Shown piece after piece: positions 11,401 through 21,954 of a stretch of 64,000 nucleotides of DNA (its first letter is position 1; the number at the start of each line of letters is the position of its first letter). The notes beneath the pieces were generated by a model, which did not search any database, was not told where the DNA came from, and worked only from the letters and a program-made list of their open reading frames with translations. A program made the position numbers and the translations under genes. This stretch comes from Lucinisca nassula (taxonomy: Eukaryota > Mollusca > Bivalvia > Lucinida > Lucinidae), in contig OY757014.1 of NCBI GenBank assembly GCA_963580285.1, positions 11,546,725-11,610,724 of the forward strand, given 5' to 3'.

Positions 11401-11524
11401 CTTGTGTGGCTATATTATCAGGCCAGGCTTGCCCTAACACAGTGACATAGCACGCTAGCTGAGTTTGTTTTAACTCTGAGCTTATTTCTTCCTCCTCCTC
11501 TCCATCTACTTCCATCTTGTCTTC
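11401..11524 (-). CDS. ECPAS: ECM29 internal exon (124 bp), parent of the adjacent 92-bp satellite
   Basis: The acceptor ATATTTCAG and donor ACAAG|GTAAGG give 41 codons plus 1 base. The peptide begins EDKMEVDGEEEEEISSELK, an acidic linker as expected in ECM29, and ends LACYVTVLGQAWPDNIATQ, matching the ECM29 stretch with LLGAFESLGKAWPRNAETQ. The remarkable point is that its last ~85 bases plus the donor are repeated about 75 times in the downstream intron. The array units carry about 90% of these bases but have in-frame stops (TAG, TGA) in place of the exon's sense codons. This copy is the coding one, because only it has the acceptor, the acidic segment and an open frame. Confidence 0.86.
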
Positions 11525-11668
11525 CTGAAATATTTTGCAGAGCAATGAAGCGGTAAAATTTCTGTTTCTGTACTGACCAAATGTATCCGAAAGAGAATGT
11601 GGTGTGTGTCATCAGGTTGTTCACTGTTCGCAGATCATCCAGCTATTTCAACACACAAGTTCAAGCAG

Positions 11669-11910
11669 TTAAGGGGAATGGGAACACCTTACAGATTTTT
11701 CTGCCATTTTTTCAAAGGGAGACAACTTTCAGGACTTCCTGTTCTTTTTCCAGTAAGCCCTGCCCCACTTAAAAAGGGGTCTACTCTTAAAGGACGAATT
11801 TGCTCCTGAGGAGCAAATTCTTTCCTTTAAGAGTTGACCCCTATTGACATGCGAGACAAAAGTACTTTTGCAGGAGTTGCCTCCCCTGGATGTGTATCCA
11901 TTCCCTTTAA
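11669..11910. mobile_element. TTAA-type MITE (piggyBac-like), copy 2
   Basis: TTAA is present at both ends (11669 and 11907). The termini are TTAAGGGGAATGGGAACACC and its complement, with the internal hairpin AGGACGAATTTGCTCCTGAG at its centre. It lies 145 bases upstream of the ECM29 exon acceptor. Confidence 0.72.
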
Positions 11911-11944
11911 TTGTACATTTTTTTAATTTTAAACGAATTGGGAC

Positions 11945-12243
11945 AGCCCCGCCCATCTGGGCTTGAAGAAATAGATTGGCTGCATGATGCTTCCACCCAG
12001 AGCTGAAACCGACCCGCACAAGAGTACTGGTAAACCGCTTAGAGGATCTAAGCCTGCCCAGGCAATGCAGTGCGAGTCGGCCATTCAATGCTTATAAACC
12101 CTATTGGTTTCATTGGGGGCAGGTCTTGAGATGTCATTTCATCTCAATGTCGGGTAAAAGTCCCACAAAATTGGAAGCAACGTCTCCAAAATGACCTTTA
12201 CAGTATTGACGGGGACGTTAAACTTCAAATCAAACAAACAAAG
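11945..12243 (+). mobile_element. SINE-B (non-tRNA head), copy 1
   Basis: The body runs from GGGCTTGAAGAAATAG through GCTGCATGATGCTTCC and TAAACCCTATTGG to GGGGACGTTAAACTTC with a CAAACAAACAAA tail. The 3' GACGTTAAAC end plus a short A-rich tail, and target duplications at copies 30623, 31074 and 38128, show that it moves by retroposition. No pol III boxes are obvious, so the head type is unknown. Confidence 0.65.
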
Positions 12244-12253
12244 AACATGTATG

Positions 12254-12466
12254 TTAACCCTTGTCCTGCTGAGCCCGGATATGCCTTATTTTTCAAACAA
12301 TGAAGATCCAGATCAGATGGCTGCTTCAGAAGCCATCTGATCTGGATCTTCCTTGTTTGTCATTCAGATTAAGAATTTATTGCAATAATTTGCATCAAGT
12401 AATCTGATTGGTTTTTAATCAGTAGTGGGTGTGGCATATTTAAATATTCAGCAGAACAAGGGTTAA
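12254..12466. mobile_element. MITE-D, copy 1
   Basis: Inverted termini TTAACCCTTGTCCTGCTGA and TCAGCAGAACAAGGGTTAA. The interior holds a strong hairpin (GATCCAGATCAGATGGCT against AGCCATCTGATCTGGATC). Other copies are at 21797, 22021 and 30247. No ORF. Confidence 0.72.
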
Positions 12467-12723
12467 GAAGTTGATGTGTGCAAATACTTAGGCTAAATAC
12501 AGTACAAATCACAACACTGGGAACCAGATGTTCAAAGCCTCTTTATCTTATCAAATTTGTTAGTGGTCAAAATGTTTTCCTAGAAAAAAAAGGATTTGGC
12601 ATTCCCTACGGAGACAATTTGCATGAGATGACAAATCCTATTTTCTGAGGATAAGAAAAAATATCAACAATTTGTCATCTGCTGAATTAGCCCAGACAGT
12701 AGTAAAGGTTTAAGTACTCTTTT

Positions 12724-13650
12724 CACAACTAGACAAAAGTGCCCAGTGGGGCACGTATACCCCTGGCCATTGCCATCACATCAGCTGACAAGTAGTCATA
12801 CTGGTTGTTGCTACCAAATTTTAAGTCTCTATGTACAGTAGTTATTGAGAAATCTTTGACACAAAATAATAAAAATATACACTATTAAACAGCAAGAACT
12901 ACAAAGGGAAATAACTCTAAAAGGCGTGACCCCTTGGCCCTTATTTTCTTTCCCACAATACAACTAGTCATACTGATCATGTTTGCAAAATTTCAAGTTT
13001 CTATGTACAGTAGTTATTGAGAAATCTTTGACACAAAATAAAAAAATATACACTATTAAATTAGCAAGACCTACAAAGGGAAATAACTCTAAAAGGCCTG
13101 ACCCCTTGGCCCTTATTTTCTTTCCCACATTACAAGTAGTCATACTGATCATGTGTTAGTCATACTGATCGTGTTTGCAAAATTTCAAGTTTCTATGTAC
13201 AGTAGTTATTGAGAAATCTTTGACACAAAATAAAAATATACACTATTAAACAGCAAGAACTACAAAGGGAAATAACTCTAAAAGGCCTGGGTCAGGCCCT
13301 TATTTTCTTTCCCACAATACAAGTAGTCATACTGATCATGTTTGCAAAATTTCAAGTTTCTATGTACAGTAGTTATTGAGAAATCTTTGACACAAAATAA
13401 AAAAATATACACTATTAAACAGCAAGACCTACAAAGGGAAATAACTCTAAAAGGCCTGACCCCTTGGCCCTTATTTTCTTTCCCACAATACAAGTAGTCA
13501 TACAGATCATGTGTGCAAAATTTCAAGTTTCTATGTGAAGCAATTCCTGAGATATCTTTGACACAAAATAATTGTTTACGGACAGACAGACAGACGGAAA
13601 AGACAAAAACTATATACCCCCATTGCATACTTCGTATGCCGGGGGTATAA
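12724..13650 (+). mobile_element. Array element with ~171-bp units and a CCCCC hairpin end
   Basis: The head near 12733 has GTGCCCAGTGGGGCAC then GTATACCCC. About four units follow with TTTGCAAAATTTCAAGTTTC at 12981, 13173, 13340 and 13511. A GACAGACAGACAGACGG microsatellite comes next, and the 3' end is the hairpin TATACCCCC..GGGGGTATA. The 5' GTATACCCC is the complement of the hairpin's outer arm. No coding frame persists through the units. Confidence 0.6.
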
Positions 13651-13769
13651 AAAGGCAAGCACTCTTGATGGTGTAAAAACAATTGTCAGGTAATGAAATG
13701 CATTACTACATAATGACACCATGTTTCAAACAGTATATTATCCAATATACTGTCACAAATTTTTCATCT

Positions 13770-13965
13770 TATCCAGTAGGACTTTGCATTACATTTGCAA
13801 GTGCACGGATGCAAATTTGTATGTTATCAAATAGAACTTTGCATTACATTTGCAAGTGCACTGTTGGATTTTTTCTATGTTACCCAATAGGACTTCACAC
13901 ATTTGCAAGTGCACTGTTGCAATTTTTAAGCTATCCAATATGACAATATAGCATTAAATTTGCAA
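13770..13965. repeat. Short tandem repeat, ~55-bp unit, about four copies
   Basis: CATTACATTTGCAAGTGCA recurs with TATCCAATAGGACTT at about 55-base steps. Units are imperfect. No link to the neighbouring elements is seen. Confidence 0.6.
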
Positions 13966-14053
13966 GTGTCATAACTTCTTTTAAACACTATTTATTATTA
14001 CACAGTTTTGGATATAACAAGGGTTAATGATGGATCTTAACCATGTATAGATC

Positions 14054-14297
14054 ATATGAGCGACGCCAAGCGAATTTGTGTCTTCGAGCATTCCGGAATG
14101 ACAAATTTTAACTGCGCATGCCCAGCCATTCAGAGGGGCCAGGGATATGGCTTTCTGTCTGAAGGTTCCTCTTTATTCACTGCTTGTATGAGCAAGCAGC
14201 GAAGGTTCTGGCGAGACTGCGCGAATGCGCAGGCTCGCCTGAACCTTCCCTGCTCGCATAGGCGATAAGCACCAAAATCGCTTGGCGGGGCCCATAT
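14054..14297. mobile_element. MITE-C, copy 1
   Basis: The termini ATATGAGCGACGCCAAGCGA and TCGCTTGGCGGGGCCCATAT are inverted. A strong internal hairpin is formed by GCAGCGAAGGTTCTGGCGAG and its complement. Copies at 15361 and 29512 share the whole length. Confidence 0.72.
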
Positions 14298-14322
14298 AGT
14301 AAATTATAGGCATGAATTTCAT

Positions 14323-14652
14323 TTTTGTGGATTATATCGATGTGTCAACTCTGGCAAATCACTCACAAACTGCACAAATAAGTTCTCTGAAAAGCTAATC
14401 CTTTGGCAACAAGGTCGACAACACAGAATTGAAAACTGTCGAGTGGAAAAGCTTTTTCCTGGCCAGACTAGCAGTTTTGGCCAATCAATGATCCCAAAGG
14501 ACTAGAAAATGTAACCCGCACTATGATGAAGGGCAGGGTCACTTTTTACAGCTGAAGGGCTTTATGCTATGTTTGTGAGTGATTCACCGAAGGGCTTTAT
14601 GCTATGTTTGTGAGTGATTCACCGAACTTACACATCTATCAAATCCACAAAC
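14323..14652. mobile_element. MITE-G with ~47-bp terminal inverted repeats (single copy)
   Basis: The left end TTTTTGTGGATTATATCGAT through AATCACTCACAAAC faces the complement of GTTTGTGAGTGATTCACCGA through AAATCCACAAAC. A 35-base piece (GAAGGGCTTTATGCTATG...) is duplicated in tandem at about 14544-14613. No ORF and no second copy in the window. Confidence 0.55.
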
Positions 14653-14751
14653 ATAATCATTCATTCCTTTTAATTCCAGCTTTGTCATCGAAATGTTAAA
14701 AATGCCACAAAATTGTACATTTTTAGGAATTATTTCGAAAGCAAGAGAATG

Positions 14752-15050
14752 AAATCGATTTAAGCCTTCAGTGGAATTCGTTTCACTGACCGTTTCAAGG
14801 CAGTTTTTCTGTCGCAGTTGATTTTTGTTATGGTTTGTCTTTGAGTGTGTGTATCGCTTACATTATTTTGTTTTGGATTGCCAATTGGCCATTTTGTGGG
14901 AAAGTAACTGTCCTTTTGGCTTTCCACTACTGATGTTTCCATTAGGGTCTAATTATTTCTTTATTTGTGTGTTTCTTTCCCTTTGGTGTCACTGATGGGA
15001 GCTGTGGGCTTATTGTGTTGATTCCTGATTATTGCCTTCACTTCTATTTT
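14752..15050 (-). repeat. Repeat family X, copy 3
   Basis: It starts AATCGATTTAAGCC and ends TTGCCTTCACTTCTATTTT, like 24248-24537. No protein signature in any frame; possibly the untranslated end of an unrecognised LINE, since copy 4 abuts LINE fragments. 15051-15360 holds nothing recognisable. Confidence 0.45.
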
Positions 15051-15360
15051 ACCAACGTCCATGGGGGAATGATATTCAATTATAAGCTGCTTGCCATCTT
15101 TGAAAGAAATCCAAGGGAAAGAAACTTCAAGGCTTTAAATTCAATTTTATTCTCTTCTAACAGTTATGTTTCCAATAGTCTCCCTTCTTTTAATTGAATG
15201 CTGTTGACGTTACTTTATATACAATGAAGTAACAAGAGGGTTCAAAATGTGTTCTTTGACATCACCTCATATTACTACCTGTCGCTGTGTGATATAGTTC
15301 TGAGATTCTTGCTCATGGAATTTATCATGGAATGCATAAAACTTTTATTTCAATCAACAA

Positions 15361-15602
15361 ATGAGCCCCGCAAAGCGAATTTGTGTCTTCGAGCATTTCG
15401 TCATGACAAATGTTAACTGCGCATGCCCAGCCATTCAGAGGGGCCAGGGGTGTGGCTTTCTGTCTGAAGGTTCCTCTTGATTCACTGCCTGTATGAGCGA
15501 GCAGCGAAGGTTCTGGCGAGACTGCGCGGATGCGCAGGCTCGCCTGAACCTTCGCTGCTCGCATAGGCAATAACTACCAAAATCGCTTGACGGGGCCCAA
15601 AT
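15361..15602. mobile_element. MITE-C, copy 2
   Basis: Termini ATGAGCCCCGCAAAGCGA and TCGCTTGACGGGGCCCA, same hairpin interior as copy 1. A reading frame across it is fortuitous. Confidence 0.7.
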
Positions 15603-15730
15603 GGCTCTAAATGTATATAATGGTATAGAATTGGAACTATTCTAATATAAAATCTATAAATTGTTTGAATACAACATGGTTGTTCAACTAACATGATTTT
15701 GGGATTGGATCTCAAGGGTTTTAAAGGTAC

Positions 15731-15971
15731 TTAAGGGGAATGGGAACATCTTCAGGGGAAGCCACTCCTGCAAAAGTATTTTTGTCTCCCATATCAACAG
15801 GGGTCAATTCTTAAAGGAAAGAATTTGCTCCTGAGGAGCAAATTCTTTCCTTTAAGAGTTGACCCCTTTTTCCGTGGGCCAGAGTTGATAGAAAAGAAAA
15901 CAGGAAGTTCCGAAAATTGTCTCCTTTAAAAAATGGCGGCAAAATATGCCAGGTGTTCCCATTCCACTTAA
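15731..15971. mobile_element. TTAA-type MITE (piggyBac-like), copy 3
   Basis: TTAA lies at both ends (15731 and 15968), with the central palindrome AAAGAATTTGCTCCTGAGG. It ends 49 bases from the ECM29 donor at 16019. Confidence 0.7.
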
Positions 15972-16019
15972 AGTATCCAAACTTTTCAAGAAATAAGACA
16001 TGTTTTGCATATCACTTAC

Positions 16020-16166
16020 TTTGACTAGAACAGGAGACAGTATAGTGAATACATCTGCAAACTTATCCACTGAGAATTTCTCTAGAACCTCTCCAAGACA
16101 TTTCAGAGCCTCCAGTTTGTAGGTGATGTTTTCTTTCTTACTTTCTCTTAACAAGGCATCAACCAC
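16020..16166 (-). CDS. ECPAS: ECM29 internal exon (147 bp), HEAT-repeat region
   Basis: The acceptor CTACAG and donor GTCAAA|GTAAGT enclose exactly 49 codons, phase 0 at both ends. The peptide starts VVDALLRESKKENITYKLEA and ends FADVFTILSPVLVK. ECM29 has [20 protein letters not shown] and then a FQEFSNIVIPLIKK-like end, so helix pattern and length agree. An ORF reading through both splice sites is longer, but its start Met and its tail belong to intron and to a MITE (15731-15971). Confidence 0.87.
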
Positions 16167-16432
16167 CTGTAGTTATAGAAAAGTAATGTCATTTAAATGT
16201 GAATAATTTCTCTAACAAATACATAGAAAAGTAATGTCAATTTCTCTAACAAATACATAACATCATGTAAACACGCCTATGCAAATACATTGTAACCTTT
16301 ATCGCATTGTAAGTTTTAAGATGAAAAATTCTGATATCTTTCTTATTTCTGCTCAAAATATAGATTGTTGGTACACGTTATCGAGGCAGTTCTAACGAGT
16401 ACCCACAATCTATATTTTAGAGCAGAAATAAG

Positions 16433-18580
16433 AACAAGAGCTGTCACCGGACAGCATAGCTCGCCTGTTTCGCGCTTTCAACATAGAAGGTATAATTAGT
16501 GAACCATGAAATATAGGTCACACACACCTAGATACATTTTGAGGTCAGTGACCAGGTCGCATGGAACATATATGCCAAATATTACATTTCAGAATCACAA
16601 TGTGTATGAATTATAAGGCAAAATCAATGAACCATGTAAATAGGTCACACTGACCTAGATATATTTCTATGTCAATCATCTCCTCACATGGAACTTATAA
16701 TTCAGGACTGAAGTTTCTAAAAAAAAATAAAAAAAAATAGTAGTCAATTTGGCAGAGTCAGTGAATCATGAAATTTAGGTCACACTGACCAAGATATAAT
16801 TTCGAGGTCAGTCATGGGGTCACATGGAATAAATAATCCAGGCAGATTGTTTCTTCATGAAAAATTATTAAAGATAATAGGCAAATCACTGAACCATGAA
16901 ATATAGGTCACAGTGACCTAGATATATTTTGAGGTAAATCATGGGGTCACATGGAACTAATAGCCCAGGTATGATATTTCTCCATCAAATAGTAATAAAG
17001 ATAATAGGGAAAATCACTGAACCATGAAATATAGGTCACAATGACCTGGATTTATTTTGTGGTCAATAATCAGGTCACATGGAATAAATAATCCAGGTGT
17101 AACATTTCTTCATCAAATAGTATTCAAGATAATAGACAAAATCACTGAACCATGAAATATAGGTCACAGTGACCTAGACATATTTTGAGGTCAAGCATGG
17201 GGTCACATGGGACTAATAACCCAGGTATGACATTTCTCCATCGAAAAATATTCAAGATAATAGGCAAAATCACTGAACCATGAAATATAGGTCACATTGA
17301 CCTAGCTATATTTTGAGGTCAATCATGGGGTCACATGGAACTAATAATCAAGGTATGGCATCTCTCCATCAAAAAGTATTCGAGATAATAGGCAAAATCA
17401 CTGAGCCATGAAATATAGATCACACTGACCTAGATATATTTTGCGGTCAATTATCAGGTCACATGGAACTAATAATCCAGGTATGACATTTCTCCATCAA
17501 ATAGTACTCGAGATAATAGTCAAAATCATTGAACCATGAAATATAGGTCACAGTGACCTAGATATATTTTGAGGTCAATCATGGGGTCACATGGAACTAA
17601 TATCCCAGGTATGACATTTCTCCAACAAATAGTCTTCAAGATAAAAGGCAAAATCACTGGACCATGAAATATAGGTCACCATGACCTTCACCCTTTTACA
17701 CTTGAACCAATGTCACTTGGTTGGCTGATGTATAACCAATTCTGTCTATAACTTGTTAGCATAAGGGAAATGTATACAACAAATTACAAAGTTGTCATAG
17801 ATTTTGACCCCTAGCCCAACCCCATCCCCACTTTCAGGCATGAACCCAGGGGGGGGGGGGGGGGGGGGTGTTGTCTTGGAATCTGAGAAGACACTCCCAG
17901 GTATCCAAGTTGTAAATATGAATGCTTTGTGATGAGTGACTGCTGAGATATAAGCATTTCAAAAACTTTAACATAGTATTACATAGGTGTTCTCGATTTT
18001 GACCACAAGCCCAACCCCGGGGCATGACCCCAGGGGTCTGTTATCTTTGAACATCAGAAGACCCTCCCAGGTACTAAAGTTCCAAATATGAGTGCTCTGT
18101 GATGAGTGACTGTTGAGATATAAGCATTTGAAAAACTTTAACGCAGTGTGAAGCGCATTAGGTGTTCTAGATTTTGACCCCAAGCCCCACCCCGGGGCAT
18201 GACCCCAGGGGTCTGTTATCTTTGAACATCAGAAGACCCTCCCAGGTACAAAAGTTGCAAATATGAGTGCTCTGTGATGAGTGACTGTTGAGATATAAGC
18301 ATTTGAAAAACTTTAACGCAGTGTGAAGTGCATTAGGTGTTCTAGATTTTGACCCCAAGCCCCACCCCGGGGCATGACCCCAGGGGTCTGTTATCTTTGA
18401 ACATCAGAAGACCCTCCCAGGTACTAAAGTTCCAAATATGAGTGCTCTGTGATGAGTGACTGGAGAGATATAAGCATTTGAAAAACTTTAACACAGTGTG
18501 AAGCGCACGCGCACAGCGCACGCGCACGCCATCCGAGGTGACAACAATAGCTCTCCATGTACTTCGTACAGGCGAGCTAA
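16433..18580 (+). mobile_element. CAAGAG array element with 128-bp (ERE-bearing) and 175-bp arrays
   Basis: The head AACAAGAGCTGTCACCGG is followed by ATAGCTCGCCTGT, and the tail is a hairpin ending ACAGGCGAGCTA, its complement. The first array (about 16490-17690) has ten 128-base units, each with AGGTCANNNTGACCT. The second (about 17780-18510) has four 175-base units with GGGGCATGACCCCAGG (ggcat at 18021, 18196, 18371). A CGCACGCGCACAGCG stretch precedes the tail. Minus-strand ORFs of ~60-70 residues are repeats of one array frame, not genes. A possible 7-base target duplication (AAATAAG) flanks it. Confidence 0.65.
16515..17687. promoter_or_regulatory. Tandem estrogen-response-element-like palindromes (AGGTCAnnnTGACCT)
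   Basis: Perfect 15-base palindromes lie at 16642, 16905, 17033, 17161, 17289, 17545 and 17673. One-mismatch sites are at 16777 and 17417, and a degraded one at 16515. From 16777 on the step is exactly 128. The consensus is that of the vertebrate ERE, bound by ER and ERR-type nuclear receptors; molluscs have such receptors. The sequence match is direct; any regulatory activity is inference. Confidence 0.5.
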
Positions 18581-18689
18581 AAATAAGGTTTACCCCTGTA
18601 AACCCCAGTTTTACTATATAAAAGTGGTGTTCAAAAGGGTCAATATTATATAGGTGTGTTTTCGTGACGAACTAGAAATGCTTTCAGAG

Positions 18690-21179
18690 GAAAACAATGC
18701 ACCCCCCCACACACACACCATAAATATATCTTAAACACCCATTTGACTTTAATAACTGGGTTAAGGTCACTAAAATGTCAAAAACTGACAGTTTTCAGGA
18801 GCCTGTGACCTTTAAACAAGAGGGCCATGATGGCCCTGGATATCATGGCCCTGGATCCCTCACTGATCCATAGAGTAACAAGTGGGCCCGGGGAGGGCCA
18901 TTATTGACCCCAGGGCTATAATGTGCATAATGTTGAGGGAGGTCTAAAAAGGTGAAGCTTCATACCAAATATCAACAAAGGCTATGATTTGAACAATCTT
19001 GGCAAAGGTCCACTAGATGGAGCTACACACCAAATATCAAAGACCTGGGCCTTACGGTTTCAGAGAAGAAGATTTTTTAAAGATATTCCCTACATAAGCC
19101 TATGTAAAACCAAATGGTCCCAGAGGGGGGCATTTTTGGCCTCAGGGCTATAATTTAAATAATCTTGATAGAGGTCCACTAGATGAAGCTTCACACAAAA
19201 TATCAAAGACCTGGGCCTTGGTGTTTCAGAGAAGATGATTTTCAAAGATTATCTGTATATAAGTCTATGTAAAACCAAAGGGCCCCGGAACAGGGGTATT
19301 TGTGGCCCGGGGGCTATAATGTGGACAATCTTGGTAGAGGTCCACTAGATGAAGCTCCATACCAAATATCAAAGACATGGACATTGCAGTTTCAGAGAAG
19401 ATTTTTAAAGATTTCCCTATATAAGTCTATGTAAAACCAAAGGGTCTCGGGGCGGTGGCATTTTTGGCCCCAGGGCTATAATTTGAACCATCTTGATAGA
19501 GGTCCAGTAGATGAAATTTCACACCACATATCAAAGACCTAGGCCTTGTGGTTTCACAGAAGAAGATTTTTAAAGATTTTCCCTATATAAGTCTATGTAA
19601 AACCAAAGGGCCCCGGGGCGGGGGCATTTTTGGCCCCAGCACTATAATTTGAACAATCTAGGTAGGGGTCCACTAGATGAAGCTACATACCAAATATCAA
19701 AGACCTGGGCCTTGCGGTTTCAGAGAAGAAGATTTTTAAAGATTTTCCCCAGATAAGCCCATGTAAAATCGAAGGGCCCCAGAGCGGGTGCATTTTTAGC
19801 CCCAGGGCTATAATTTGAACAATCTTGGTAGGGGTCCACTAGATGAAGCTTCATACCAAATATCAAAGACCTGGGCCTTGCGGTTTCAGGGAAGAAGATT
19901 TTTAAAGATTTTCCCTATATAAGCCCTTGTAAAATCAAAGGGCCCCGGGGCGGGAGCATTTTTTGCCAAAGCACTATAATTTGAACAATCGTGGTAGAGG
20001 TCCACTAGATTAAGCTTCATACCAAATAGCAAAGACCCAGGCCTTGCAGTTTCAGAGAAGAAGATTTTTAAAGATTTTCCCTATATAAGCCCATGTAAAA
20101 CCAAAGGGCCCCGGGGCGGGGGCATTTTTGGTCCCAGCACTATAATTTGAACAATCTTGGTAGGGGTCCACTAGATGAAGCTTCATACCAAATATCAAAG
20201 ACCTGGGCCTAGTGGTTTCAGAGAAGAAGATTTTTTAAGTTTTGGGTGAAAAAAAAATCTATTTTTGGCTCCGGTGACCCAGATGTGCAACAGACCATAA
20301 CCATTTGAACATTGAAAGGGGACCCCCTAAGGATCATTCCTGTGAAGTTTGGTCAAAATCCGATCAGTGGTTTAGGAGGAGATGTCATTTGAAGAAATTG
20401 TTTACGCACACACGCACGCACGCATACAGGCACTGACGACGGACGAAAAGTGATCACAAAAGCTCACCTTGTCACTACGTGACAGGTGAGCTAAAAACAA
20501 CAACAACACAAAGAACAGTCATTAAAAGGTCAGATGACCAGAATCTTATCAAATTTGGTAGACTGTAATTAAATATTGTACCCAGTTTGACCAACATTCA
20601 TCAATTCTTAAATCGAGTACATTTAAGCCATTTCTTGGCCCCAAAAGAAGAGGTTTCAGGAGCCCTTGAACTTAGAGCGCAGACAAACCATTTTTGGCCC
20701 AAAATTGACTGTTTTGGCGAGTCTGTGACCTTGAAAAAAAAGGTCAAGGTCACCAAAATCTAATAAAATTTGCAGTATGTTGTAATGATATAGTGTACCA
20801 AATTTAAATGAAATTCATCAATTCCTAAATGAAATAGAGAACAGACAAGCTACTTTTGGCCTAAAATTGACAGTGTTTGGGGGCCTGTGACCTTGAAAAA
20901 AGATCAAGGTCACCAAAATCTAATCCAATCTGCGGTATGTTGAAATGATATGACTGAAATTAATCAATTCATTAATGAGGTAGAGTGCAGATAAGCCATT
21001 TCTGGCCCAAAATTGACTGTTTTTTAGGCCTGTGACCTTGAAAAGAAGGTTGTCACTAAAATCTAATCAAATCTGCTGTATGTTGTAATGGTATATTGTA
21101 CCAAGTTTAACTAAAATTAATCAATTGGTTAATGAGATAGAGTGCAGACAAGCCATTTTTGGCCAAAAATTAACTATAT

Positions 21180-21213
<34 letters not shown>

Positions 21214-21740
21214 GACCTTGAAAAAATGGTCACGGTCAACAAAATCTAATCAAATCTGCAGTATGGTGAAATGATATATTGTACTAAGCTGGACTGAAAT
21301 TAATCAGTTTGTTAATGGTATAGAGTGCAAACAAGCCATTTTTGGCCCAAATTGACTGATTTTGGAGGCCTGTGACCTTGACCTTTTTCAAAATCTAATC
21401 AAATCCGTGGTATGTTGTAATGATATAATGTAGCAAGTTTGACTAGAATTATTTCATTTGTTAATGAGATAGAGTGCAGACAAGCCATTTTTGGCCCAAA
21501 ATTGTATTTTTGGGGGCATGTGAACTTGATAATGAGGTCAAGGTCATCAAAACCTAATGACTGATGTTGCCCCATTCTAATGATGTTACTATGCAAGTTA
21601 AGTCAGAATCCATTCATATATTCAGGAGATATAGTGCTTCAAACAGTTAACACTGACGCCGATCCTGATGCTGACACAAACTGGATTCAAATAAAAAACA
21701 ATATGTTCCCCTTCCCTCTGGTGGGGGGACATATCAGAGC
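18690..21740 (+). mobile_element. Array element (~160-bp units) ending in a CCCC hairpin, split by another
   Basis: Units with GCCTGTGACCTTGAAAA and AAAATCTAATCAAATCTGC occur at 18760-18815 and again at 20520-21590, interrupted by the element 18817-20496. The end near 21700-21735 is ATATGTTCCCC...GGGGGGACATATC. A run of 32 G replaces the unit's short G stretch at 21180-21212. No ORF. Confidence 0.5.
18817..20496 (+). mobile_element. CAAGAGGGCC array element, ~164-bp units, copy 1
   Basis: The head CAAGAGGGCCATGATGGCCC forms a hairpin. About eight units follow with GGTCCACTAGATGAAGCTTC and TTTCAGAGAAGAAGATTTTT. Then come an ACGCACGCACGC microsatellite and the hairpin GCTCACCT..AGGTGAGCTAAAA. 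It has the same units and ends as 43526-46042, so the pair are members of one family. It is nested in an older array. Confidence 0.68.
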
Positions 21741-21796
21741 TTGATTTTCTCTGGTTTTCCATCTTAGAATCAAATACTGTCATAGCTCCAGGTAGG

Positions 21797-21933
21797 TAAC
21801 CCTTGTCCTGTTGAATAAATTAATTTAGCCACACACTTTTGAAACAATCAAATTACTTGATGCAATGTATTTTTTCAAGCCATCTGATCTGACAAAGTAG
21901 GGGTTGTGTTGTGTTCAGCAGGACAAAGGTTGA
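21797..21933. mobile_element. MITE-D, shortened and rearranged copy
   Basis: Termini TAACCCTTGTCCTGTTGA and TCAGCAGGACAAAGGTTGA. Interior pieces CAAATTACTTGATGCAAT and AAGCCATCTGATCTG are present in an order different from the full copies. Confidence 0.5.
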
Positions 21934-21954
21934 CTATCATTTTCATTATTTCTT

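Larger units (their letters stand above)
16264..18669. mobile_element. MITE-A, copy 4, split by an array element
   Basis: The left half (AAACACGCCTATGC to AGAGCAGAAATAAG) ends at 16432. The right half (AAATAAGGTTTACCCC to TAGGTGTGTTTTCGTGACG) starts at 18581. AAATAAG stands on both sides of the insertion; removing the insertion with one copy restores a normal MITE-A sequence. Confidence 0.68.

Noticed and set aside
11418..11624. 68-residue minus ORF over the ECM29 exon
   Set aside because: It is in the wrong frame for the conserved residues; the correct frame is fixed by phase with the neighbouring exons.
15852..16166. 104-residue minus ORF read as a complete small gene
   Set aside because: Only 16020-16166 is coding (an ECM29 exon); the Met lies 1 codon inside the exon and the C-terminal part is intron and MITE.
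17834..18527. Four similar 60-70 residue minus-strand ORFs (FFKCLYLNSHSSQST)
   Set aside because: They are one frame repeated by the 175-bp array; no start context, no family, and the frame is set by the array period.
16426..18587. AAATAAG as a firm 7-base target duplication
   Set aside because: MITE-A has A-rich variable sequence at this point (AATAAGAAAAA), so the match could be partly chance; kept only as possible.
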